A stretch of 5,603 nt of DNA from Pseudomonadota bacterium (lineage in GTDB: Bacteria > Pseudomonadota > Gammaproteobacteria > Halothiobacillales > Halothiobacillaceae). Under the pieces are notes generated by a model. The model saw only the letters and a program-made list of their open reading frames with translations, had not been told where the DNA came from and made no database searches. A program made the translations under genes and the position numbers. Shown here piece after piece: positions 1 to 5,287 of this stretch. The DNA lies in assembly GCA_021795795.1 (NCBI GenBank), contig JAJYPA010000534.1, positions 1 through 5,603 on the forward strand, given 5' to 3'. Each line of letters opens with the position of its first letter. Positions within the stretch are counted from its first letter, which is position 1.

Positions 1-1
1 T

Positions 2-214
2 ATGTAGGTCTTGACCACCGTGTGGAATTCCTGCTTGGTCACCTGAAAAGTGGGCATACAGATCACTCGCTGAATAAAGACGGCTCCATCTTACCTGTTT
101 TTGCGCCCCGGTGCCGGCTAAACCTGCCCCGTATTCGGTGAACCTACCTATCTGATTTGAACCCAGGGCGGCGCATCCATTGTATTTCGTCATCGCACCG
201 CCAGCCATGTTCAT
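2..214 (-). CDS. Unidentified open frame running off the left edge (partial, or 3' part of a broken gene)
   Basis: The minus strand is open for 71 codons from an ATG at 214 to the window edge, with no stop. It begins MNMAGGAMTKYNGC and is rich in Gly, Ala, Ser and Gln. Its ATG overlaps the TGA of the signal-peptide frame upstream (ATGA), so it could be translationally coupled to it. It could equally be the rest of the same exported protein after a one-base frameshift. I do not recognise the family. A competing minus-strand frame starts with MPTFQVTKQ at 57, so the reading frame near the edge is uncertain. No clear ribosome binding site precedes the ATG, which fits the broken-gene idea better than an independent gene. 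Confidence 0.35.
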   Translation of the reverse strand, partial: MNMAGGAMTKYNGCAALGSNQIGRFTEYGAGLAGTGAQKQVRWSRLYSASDLYAHFSGDQAGIPHGGQDLH

Positions 215-309
215 GGAGTATTTTTGGGTGGCACGTCCGCACGAACGGAAGCCGCACAAAAAAACAGGGCGAATGAAAGTATCAGACCAAGGTAGGGACG
301 TATGATCAT
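211..309 (-). CDS. Short signal-peptide frame, probable 5' part of a frameshifted exported-protein gene
   Basis: This encodes 32 residues. The start is MIIRPY (one Arg in the n-region), then a hydrophobic core at about residues 7-21 (LGLILSFALFFCAAS), then VRA before Asp25, a good Sec signal peptidase I site of AxA-like type (SVRA/D). The mature part would be only eight residues (DVPPKNTP) before TGA, which is too short to be a useful secreted protein. The next open frame begins in the overlapping ATGA at 214, and an A5 run (T5 at 221-225 on the plus strand) lies just before the stop. A one-base loss there would explain the break. A weak GGTGA Shine-Dalgarno-like stretch precedes the ATG. The product is not identified. 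Confidence 0.45.
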   Translation of the reverse strand: MIIRPYLGLILSFALFFCAASVRADVPPKNTP

Positions 310-470
310 GAGGTTCACCAAGAAATCAGCAGGTTCAGATCTCCGATGATACACCCGTCTCGTGAATCTGAAGTAATCAGTCTTCCTGAAGAAGGTGAAA
401 TGTTGTGCCGCGTAATGCCATTTTTTCTGGCCGGATCAATGGGTTCCCGTTGTCGGTCGACGGTCTTCCA

Positions 471-510
471 TTTGGTTTAAATTTTTGCTAGACTTCAAAA
501 TATTTTAAAC
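471..510 (+). promoter_or_regulatory. AT-rich promoter/operator region of the XRE-ImmA/PIN pair
   Basis: A 7-bp perfect inverted repeat, GTTTAAA (475-481) and TTTAAAC (504-510), frames an AT-rich stretch just upstream of the HTH gene. TATTTT at 501-506 is a possible -10 box. No -35 box stands out. HTH proteins of such pairs commonly bind dyads over their own promoter, so autoregulation is plausible but inferred. The rest of 310-470 holds no gene or clear signal that I can see. Confidence 0.4.
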
Positions 511-528
511 AAAACCCCAGGAGGCGCC

Positions 529-1608
529 TTGATCGCAGATCGCATTCGTCAAGCACGACTGGCGGCAGGCCTGACGCTGGGAGCTTTGGGCGAGAAGGTC
601 TGTGTTTCGCACACCGCCATCCAGAAGTACGAGAAGGGCCTGTTGACCCCGTCGTCATCTCAGCTCCTCAAACTGGCTCGCGCCTGCAACATCCGGACCG
701 AATACTTCTTCCGCACGCATACGGTCGAACTGTTGCAGCCAGAGTTCAGAAAGACCTCGACCTTCGGCAAGACGGCACAGGAGGCACTCAAGATCAAAGT
801 CATAGAACTGGTCGAAAAGCGCGTCGAGTTGCTGGGGGCGTTCCCCGAGGTTCCCATTCTGGCATTCGCTCCCCCGGCTACGCTGGCAGACCACATCGCC
901 ACACTCGACGAAATCGAGACGTTCTCGGACCAGGTGCGCAGTGCATGGCAGTTGGGCATGAACCCGATCGCCGACCTCACCGACACCCTCGAAGGACTGG
1001 GCTTGCTGGTCATCGTGGTCGAGGAGGAAAACCCTGGGTTCTCTGGCTTGACTGCCAAGGCGCGCACGGACGACGGCCGTGAGTATCCGATCGTGGTCGT
1101 CTCCAAGCGCTGGCCCGGCGATCGGCAGCGGTTTACGCTGGCTCACGAACTTGGGCATCTGCTGCTCGAAGGGCGGCTGGCTGGTGGAATTAACGAAGAG
1201 AAGGCCTGCGACCGATTCGCGGGGGCTTTCTTGGCGCCACGTATCGCGGTTCATCAGTTGCTGGGGCAGCAGCGTCACGCTCTGGAATGGCAAGAACTCT
1301 ATGTTCTCAAGCATGAATTTGGCCTGTCGATGGCCAGATGGCTGCAACGTGCCAGGCAGTGTGATGTGATCACCGATACCACTCACCTCTCGATGTTCAA
1401 GCGGTTTTCTGCCAAGGGCTGGCGCAAGAACGAGCCGGGCGGCCCGCTGCCAAAGGAGCATCCACAACTATTCGATCAACTGGTATACCGTGCCTTGGCC
1501 GAGCAGTACATCTCCGAAAGCAAGGCAGCCGAACTCCTGGGCATCCCGATGATGCGCTTCCACAAAGAACGCCAGTTGGAGCTGTCAGATGTGGTTGCTC
1601 ATCAGTGA
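529..1608 (+). CDS. XRE-family HTH / ImmA-IrrE metallopeptidase fusion, candidate antitoxin-regulator
   Basis: This 359-residue protein has an N-terminal XRE helix-turn-helix at about residues 3-60 (RIRQARLAAGLTL; recognition region near SHTAIQKYEKG). A linker follows, then an ImmA/IrrE (COG2856-type) zinc peptidase domain at about 150-245. The catalytic motif is HELGH at 206-210; E224 in EEKACDRFAGAFLAP is the likely third zinc ligand. The C-terminal 110 residues hold no motif I can name, apart from an HTH-like stretch (ISESKAAELLGIP, about 328-340). The start is TTG, chosen because AGGAGG at 519-524 lies four bases upstream and the HTH begins at once. Family members such as ImmA cleave repressors or antitoxins. 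Here the fusion of DNA binding and protease, and a 20-base overlap with a PIN gene, suggest a self-regulating antitoxin-like partner. Full-length domains argue that it is intact; target and activity are inferred. Confidence 0.92.
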   Translation: MIADRIRQARLAAGLTLGALGEKVCVSHTAIQKYEKGLLTPSSSQLLKLARACNIRTEYFFRTHTVELLQPEFRKTSTFGKTAQEALKIKVIELVEKRVELLGAFPEVPILAFAPPATLADHIATLDEIETFSDQVRSAWQLGMNPIADLTDTLEGLGLLVIVVEEENPGFSGLTAKARTDDGREYPIVVVSKRWPGDRQRFTLAHELGHLLLEGRLAGGINEEKACDRFAGAFLAPRIAVHQLLGQQRHALEWQELYVLKHEFGLSMARWLQRARQCDVITDTTHLSMFKRFSAKGWRKNEPGGPLPKEHPQLFDQLVYRALAEQYISESKAAELLGIPMMRFHKERQLELSDVVAHQ

Positions 1609-2098
1609 TGCCAACATCTTGATCGACATGGAGGCCGGGGCGTTGATGGAAACGCTCTTTCGGCTTCCGATGCGGTTCGGGATCCCTGATCTGCTGTACT
1701 ACGAAGAAATCGAGCCCGGCAGTCCAGGCCTCGAGGATCAGGGCTTGCAGATCATGGAGGTCAGTGGCGACTTCGTGGCGTATGCCCAGCAGTTACCAAG
1801 CCAACACAACCGTCTGCTTCCTGCAAAAAATGGCCCCAAGCCCAGTCACAACGATTACCTGGCACTGGCACTTGCGAAGCAGGAAGCCTGTACTCTGTTG
1901 ACGGGCGACACCAATTTGCGAATTGTTGCCAGCAAGGAGCAGGTCAACGTCATGGGCACCATTGGGCTGTTGTGCGCCATGATTGAAAATCAGTTGCTGA
2001 CGGTCGACGACGCCTTCAAGGCGATCGACAAAATGAAGTCTGGCAAGCGTAGGCTGCCTTGGCCGGAAGCTGAAAAAATGCTGAATGCACTGCGCTGA
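1589..2098 (+). CDS. PIN-domain protein (DUF3368/DUF4411-like), candidate RNase toxin
   Basis: This 169-residue protein has the PIN acidic set: Asp7 in LLISDANILID, Glu39/Glu40 in LLYYEEIEP, Asp89 in SHNDYLALALA and Asp107 in LLTGDTNLR. After the last motif, VMGTIGLLCAMIENQLL resembles the 'G-T-x-G-x-L' stretch typical of DUF3368-type PIN proteins. PIN domains are Mg-dependent ribonucleases and often the toxins of type II toxin-antitoxin pairs. The ATG lies inside the 3' end of the HTH-peptidase gene (20-base overlap, different frame), with GGAG at 1578-1581 seven bases upstream, so translation is probably coupled. Gene order is antitoxin-first. The acidic residues are all present, so the nuclease should be active. 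The RNA target is unknown. Confidence 0.87.
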   Translation: MWLLISDANILIDMEAGALMETLFRLPMRFGIPDLLYYEEIEPGSPGLEDQGLQIMEVSGDFVAYAQQLPSQHNRLLPAKNGPKPSHNDYLALALAKQEACTLLTGDTNLRIVASKEQVNVMGTIGLLCAMIENQLLTVDDAFKAIDKMKSGKRRLPWPEAEKMLNALR

Positions 2099-2100
2099 TT

Positions 2101-2160
2101 ACTGAGCATGATCAGTCATTTTGATGGATTTTCAGGGGGTAGTGATCATTTTGGATGAGG
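2101..2160. repeat. Imperfect short repeats downstream of the PIN gene, possible insertion-sequence end remnant
   Basis: TGATCA followed by CATTTTGATGGA (2109-2128) recurs as TGATCATTTTGGATGA (2143-2158), 34 bases later. A small dyad ACTGA/TCAGT (2101-2105, 2112-2116) overlaps the first copy. Multiple short terminal repeats of this look (GTGATCATTTT...GATGAG) are typical of IS21-family ends from memory, but no transposase is present. The dyad is too short and lacks a T-run, so I do not call it a terminator. The remainder up to 2270 holds only a 42-codon GTG frame with no support. Confidence 0.3.
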
Positions 2161-2270
2161 GTCGAGGGAGGTGAACACGGAAGTACGTCTCGTGAGTGGC
2201 GTACCAGTTTCTTCCACCGCAACCTGGCTCGCACCGCGCGAAAGAAAGTACATGACCCTGGTGTTTGGCG

Positions 2271-2525
2271 TCACTTTGCATTCCATTCGTAGACTGTGAC
2301 TATGGAAGATTTGGTTGTATGCACTGGATCACTAAATGCCAGAGTTCTGGCCTCTTCCAGACTGGCGGCCTTGATTATGTAAGCGCCCCCTGACTTGTCT
2401 GTAAAAGGACCGGCCAGTTCGAGTTTCTCTTGGCGCCTCAAACGATCCAGGAATGCATAATGCTCGTCGATGACGGACATTTGAAATTGCGGAGTGCGGA
2501 GTGTCGTGACTAAATATCGAAACAT
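2271..2525 (-). CDS. YciI-like (YCII domain) small protein
   Basis: This 84-residue protein has the YCII alpha/beta barrel pattern. A first strand (MFRYLVTTLR) is followed by DEHYAFLDRLRRQEKLELAGPF carrying the conserved His22 and the G-P-F turn (39-41). Next come GGAYIIKAASLEEARTLAFSDPV with conserved Asp66-Pro67, and a last strand (IVTVYEW). The His-Asp pair is the proposed active site of the family; its reaction is mostly unknown. The ATG at 2525 was chosen because the family starts with this strand and AAGGGA sits six to seven bases upstream. The frame stays open to 2909, but the upstream part is an antisense shadow of the transporter's His-rich tail. The gene lies 163 bases behind the DMT transporter on the same strand, so it may be a third operon gene or have its own promoter. 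A role in metal or oxidant handling would be guesswork. Confidence 0.85.
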   Translation of the reverse strand: MFRYLVTTLRTPQFQMSVIDEHYAFLDRLRRQEKLELAGPFTDKSGGAYIIKAASLEEARTLAFSDPVHTTKSSIVTVYEWNAK

Positions 2526-2688
2526 CAATTTCCCTTTTCCCAATGGTTGCCGGCCGAAGTTGTAGTTACGCCTTCTCACCGGCGCATCTTGCCGCGAACC
2601 AATTGGAATAGCAAGGCCGCCAGATCGCTTCAGCCATCTACGATGGCACCGCGTTCGAGCAAGCAACCACCACCACACCAATCTCCCG

Positions 2689-3741
2689 TTAGTGCGAATG
2701 CAAATGGTGGGCGTCCGGGAAATGAGGATGCGAGTGCCTGATCGGCTCATGGCGGTGCAGGTGGGTATGGCGGGTGCCGGGAAGCACGGGCTCATTGTGT
2801 CCGTGGTCATGGTGCTCATCGCCTTCACCGTGAACATGCTCGTGGACATGCTCAAGCGATTCGTGGGTATGCTCATGCTCGTGCTGCTCGGTGAGGTGCA
2901 GCCACACACCGATAGCCATCAACCCGGCCGCTACCAGCAACTTCAGCGTCAGGGATTCGTCGAGGAGAACGATAGCCAGTGCCGCGCCGAAAAATGGCGC
3001 AACCGAGAAATATGCGCCGGTACGTGCCGTACCGAGGTGGCGTAAACCGATCACAAACAAGGTGAGGCTTGCGCCATAACTGGCAAATCCCAGTAGCGCC
3101 GCCCAGAGGACCGTACCGATTTCCGGCCAGGTCGCATGGGTCGCCAATGCGAGAACGAGATTGGTGGCACCTGCCACGAGACCCTTGGTCATGGCGATGA
3201 AGGAGGCGTCGACAAGCGACACCTTGCGGGTCAAATTATTGTCGATAGCCCAGGCAAGGCAGGCGCCCAGAACAGCCAGCGCTGGCCACGCCCCGGCGAA
3301 ATGCGCTTCCCCTGGCCAACTCAGCACGATGGCACCGGTAATGATGGCAAACATGCCCAAGGCGATACGTCGGTCGAAATTCTCCTTGAAGGCAAACCAG
3401 GCCAGCAACGCCGTCAGAACACCTTCGGCGTTAAGCAGGAGAGAGGCTCCAGATGCCGGCATCGCCGACAGCCCGAACAACAGCAATACGGGTCCGATGA
3501 TGCCGCCAGCGATAATCGCCCCGGCAAGCCAGCCCCAACCATTTCTTTCAAGGCAAACCGGTGGCGCGTGCCGCACCCGACGCACCAACCACAAACCGAT
3601 CCCCGAGCCCAGATATAGCAGCGCAGCCAACAACCATGGGCTGACGTGGGTCAACAGCAACTTGGCGAGTGGTGTGCTGGCTCCAAATAATGCAGCCGCT
3701 GCCAGAGCGGCGACGACGCCATGGTCTATTCCACGCGTCAT
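2689..3741 (-). CDS. DMT/EamA-family membrane transporter with a histidine-rich C-terminal tail
   Basis: This 350-residue inner-membrane protein has about ten hydrophobic segments in two EamA repeats (about 9-142 and 152-284). The first repeat ends near FKENFDRRIALGMFAIITGAIVLSW and the second near LLDESLTLKLLVAAGLMAIGVWL, the usual 'E-x-(n)-G-x-x-L/I-I-x-x-G' EamA ends. From residue 282 a cytoplasmic tail of 69 residues carries 24 histidines (HEHEHTHE, HVHEHVHGEGDEHHDHGH, HTHLHRHEPIRHSHPH), mostly spaced every second residue, with acidic residues between. EamA proteins export metabolites, amino acids or drugs; such His-rich tails bind Zn, Ni, Co or Cd. Its ATG overlaps the stop of the MerR-type regulator (ATGA), so it is translationally coupled and should be expressed with it. 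A role as metal or metal-conjugate exporter is inferred from tail and context. Confidence 0.9.
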   Translation of the reverse strand: MTRGIDHGVVAALAAAALFGASTPLAKLLLTHVSPWLLAALLYLGSGIGLWLVRRVRHAPPVCLERNGWGWLAGAIIAGGIIGPVLLLFGLSAMPASGASLLLNAEGVLTALLAWFAFKENFDRRIALGMFAIITGAIVLSWPGEAHFAGAWPALAVLGACLAWAIDNNLTRKVSLVDASFIAMTKGLVAGATNLVLALATHATWPEIGTVLWAALLGFASYGASLTLFVIGLRHLGTARTGAYFSVAPFFGAALAIVLLDESLTLKLLVAAGLMAIGVWLHLTEQHEHEHTHESLEHVHEHVHGEGDEHHDHGHNEPVLPGTRHTHLHRHEPIRHSHPHFPDAHHLHSH

Positions 3742-4238
3742 GCGCCGCTCCGGCGGACGGACGGCCTTGTCGACATCTCGGCCTTTTTCGATCCAGGAAG
3801 GCCTTCAATGTGACAGGCACACGCTTCGCCGCGTGCTGCGGCAACCAATTCGTGAAGGATGCCACAGTCGCCCGCGACGTGGGCGACACCACATCGACCT
3901 CGCAATGAAGCGAGTTGCCGCTCCAGCGCCTGCATGCTCTTCAGCCGTGCCCGGACCCGAGCCAGTTGTGCATCGATCAGGCGGTCAATATCGCCACAGT
4001 CGTTCTCAGGGCAGGCGACAAATTCCAGAAGACGCTTTACGTCCGCGAGCGGGATATCCAGTGCGCGGCAATGGCGAATGAATGCCAGCCGTTCGAGATG
4101 TGCCGGCCCGTAGGCACGATAACCGTTAGTGCTACGCGCAGGATCGGGTAGCAACCCTGTCTTTTCGTAGTAACGGATCGTCTCGATATCGACGCCCGCG
4201 GCCGCGCCCAATTCGCCAATACGCATAACCGTTTCCAT
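3738..4238 (-). CDS. cadR: MerR-family Cd(II)/Pb(II)/Zn(II)-type transcriptional regulator
   Basis: This 166-residue protein is a dimeric DNA-binding metal sensor. The N-terminal winged HTH (about 5-73) has the MerR signature MRIGELGAAAGVDIETIRYYEKTGLLP, then ARSTNGYRAYG and RLAFIRHCRALDIPL. A dimerisation helix (about 83-115) follows. The metal loop shows Cys81, Cys116, His120 and Cys125 in CGVAHVAGDCGIL, which aligns with the ZntR Cys79/Cys115/His119/Cys124 set; the first of the two adjacent Cys of ZntR is Arg115 here. Cys76 and a CACH motif (140-143) add possible ligands. From the second ATG (4226), Cys81 and Cys116 become 77 and 112, as in CadR. AAAGGGA (4245-4251) six bases before the 4238 ATG supports the longer start. 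It is transcribed away from the CDF gene across a shared operator and ends in ATGA with the DMT gene. Zn, Cd or Pb cannot be told apart from sequence. Confidence 0.92.
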   Translation of the reverse strand: METVMRIGELGAAAGVDIETIRYYEKTGLLPDPARSTNGYRAYGPAHLERLAFIRHCRALDIPLADVKRLLEFVACPENDCGDIDRLIDAQLARVRARLKSMQALERQLASLRGRCGVAHVAGDCGILHELVAAARGEACACHIEGLPGSKKAEMSTRPSVRRSGA

Positions 4239-4268
4239 GAAAAATCCCTTTATGCCAAGAACGGATTC

Positions 4269-4297
4269 ATTTTACACGCTTGACTCTGGAGTGACTA
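4269..4297 (-). promoter_or_regulatory. Candidate promoter of the regulator-transporter operon
   Basis: Read on the minus strand, TAGTCA (4297-4292, four of six to consensus) and TAAAAT (4274-4269) are separated by 17 bases, and the regulator ATG follows at 4238. The boxes lie within and beside the operator of the opposite promoter, so the regulator would limit its own synthesis, as is usual for MerR loci. This is a consensus match only. Confidence 0.5.
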
Positions 4298-4310
4298 CGG
4301 GGTGTGAAAT
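4280..4310 (+). promoter_or_regulatory. MerR-type metal-responsive promoter and operator for the CDF gene
   Basis: The -35 box TTGACT (4280-4285) and -10 box TGAAAT (4305-4310) are separated by 19 bases, the over-long spacer that defines MerR-activated promoters. An imperfect dyad (4283-4303, centre 4293, seven of ten pairs matching) fills the spacer. It closely resembles the pbrR/cadR operators, with the shared pieces TTGACTCT, AGT-n-ACTA and GGGTGT. Transcription should begin near 4317, before the CDF ribosome binding site. Confidence 0.88.
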
Positions 4311-4342
4311 ACCAGCCAGAACCCACGCAAAGGAGAAAAATC

Positions 4343-5020
4343 ATGTCTGTTGGTTGCTGCGGTGCTGCCTGCACCTCTCAAACCGCCATCAGCCCACGTT
4401 TTCGCAAGGCGCTCTGGGTGGCTCTTGTCATCAATGCCGTGATGTTTGCGGTCGAGATCGTTGGCGGACTCAAGTCGGGGTCAGTATCACTGCTGGCTGA
4501 TGCGGTGGATTTTGCTGCGGATGCCGTCAACTATGGAATTTCGCTGGCCGTTTTCTCGATGGGCGCCACTTCGCGCTCTCGCGCCGCCCTGGTGAAAGGC
4601 CGATCGATGGCGGCGTTCGGGCTATTCGTACTCGGCAAGACCGTCTGGGCCGCCATCGGGGGTATCCCACCCGAACCGCTGACGATGGGCGCGATCGCCG
4701 TGCTGGCGCTTGCGGCCAATGGAAGCGTGGCCCTGATGCTCTACGCCTTCCGCAACGGCGATGCCAATATGCGTTCGGTCTGGCTGTGCAGCCGCAATGA
4801 TGCCATCGGCAATACTGCGGTAATATTGGCGGCAGCTGGCGTGTTCGGCACCGGGAGCAGGTGGCCCGATCTCGTCGTCGCTCTGCTCATGGGCGGGTTG
4901 GCAGTGTTCTCAGGCGTTTCCGTGATACGCCATGCCCACAAGGAACTCTCCCATCCGCACAAATCTTCTGTTCAGCATCCGACGATACATTTGGCTTCCC
5001 GGTCAGATCCAAAAATATAA
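4343..5020 (+). CDS. Short cation diffusion facilitator (CDF) family metal transporter
   Basis: This 225-residue inner-membrane protein has six hydrophobic segments (about 23-41, 46-70, 86-104, 114-136, 150-170, 174-194). Segment two holds the CDF metal motif Asp56-x3-Asp60 (LLADAVDFAAD). In segment five the usual His-x3-Asp is Cys149-x3-Asp153 (WLCSRNDAIGN). The N-terminus is Cys-rich (SVGCCGAAC, Cys5, 6, 10), and the tail after residue 194 is short with five His. The roughly 80-residue cytoplasmic domain of standard CDFs (about 300 residues) is absent. CDF proteins export Zn, Cd, Co or Fe in exchange for protons. The ATG is fixed by AAAGGAG (4329-4335) seven bases upstream; an in-frame GTG at 4304 lies upstream of the expected transcript start. 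It is controlled by the divergent MerR-type gene. The Cys ligands hint at a soft metal such as Cd or Pb (inference). Confidence 0.92.
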   Translation: MSVGCCGAACTSQTAISPRFRKALWVALVINAVMFAVEIVGGLKSGSVSLLADAVDFAADAVNYGISLAVFSMGATSRSRAALVKGRSMAAFGLFVLGKTVWAAIGGIPPEPLTMGAIAVLALAANGSVALMLYAFRNGDANMRSVWLCSRNDAIGNTAVILAAAGVFGTGSRWPDLVVALLMGGLAVFSGVSVIRHAHKELSHPHKSSVQHPTIHLASRSDPKI

Positions 5021-5036
5021 TCGCCCGAACAGAATG

Positions 5037-5070
5037 AAAAAGCCGACTGAGAACAGTCGGCCTTCTAAAT
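5037..5070. terminator. Rho-independent terminator, strongest for leftward transcripts
   Basis: A perfect 8-bp stem GCCGACTG/CAGTCGGC (5042-5049, 5054-5061) has a four-base loop AGAA. On the minus strand it is followed by TTTTT (5041-5037), a good U-tract. On the plus strand the tail is only CTTCT. It lies 21 bases after the CDF stop and downstream of the minus-strand gene at the right edge, so it likely serves both convergent units. Confidence 0.82.
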
Positions 5071-5287
5071 TGGTGGCAAGGGCACTCCGCAACAAGGCGC
5101 GTTTACGGGCTTTACAGACGTTCCGATGCCTTTGTTACCCAGTCCGTTACCCTGTGTGCCTGACTTGACGTGGGTCGCAAGGGTCGCCCTCCCGCGCGTG
5201 CGGGGGGGGGTATCATGCCGCCATCCGCCTCATGGGGGAGGTTGCAAGGCTGGTTGCTACAAACCTGACGCCGCCGCCGTGTTCGCC
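5062..5287. other. GC-rich noncoding stretch between convergent genes, with hairpin and nine-G run
   Basis: No supported gene is seen here. A CCCGC/GCGGG stem with a GCGT loop (5191-5204) runs into nine consecutive G (5202-5210). Two overlapping frames, on opposite strands, cross the stretch but have low-complexity Arg/Pro/Cys-rich products and no ribosome binding site. It lies where a leftward transcript from the right-edge gene would have its 3' leader to the terminator. It might hold a mobile-element cis site, but nothing identifies one. Confidence 0.4.

Noticed and set aside
1..57. Minus-strand start MPTFQVTKQ... at the left edge
   Set aside because: Protein-like, but only 19 codons are visible, it has no good ribosome binding site, and it conflicts with the longer open frame; it is kept only as an alternative.
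655..1467. Long minus-strand frames opposite the HTH-peptidase gene
   Set aside because: They are shadows of a well-supported gene with conserved motifs; the products have no domain and no ribosome binding site.
2101..2116. ACTGA/TCAGT dyad as terminator of the PIN gene
   Set aside because: Only a 5-bp AT-containing stem, with no T-run directly after it.
2171..2299. 42-codon GTG frame on the plus strand
   Set aside because: Its GTG touches the GGGAGG that would be its ribosome binding site, it overlaps the end of the YciI-like gene, and the product has no recognisable feature.
2526..2909. Upstream in-frame extension of the YciI-like gene
   Set aside because: It is antisense-frame translation of the His-rich tail of the transporter (Met/Thr/Arg-rich) plus intergenic DNA; the family start and a ribosome binding site are at 2525. 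The 163 bases at 2526-2688 hold no further gene that I can see.
3136..4113. Several plus-strand frames opposite the transporter and regulator genes
   Set aside because: Products are Arg/Ala/Pro-rich without motifs, as expected from GC-rich antisense DNA.
4304..4342. In-frame GTG extending the CDF protein by 13 residues
   Set aside because: It lies at the -10 box, upstream of the expected transcript start, and has no ribosome binding site; the ATG at 4343 has AAAGGAG at ideal spacing.
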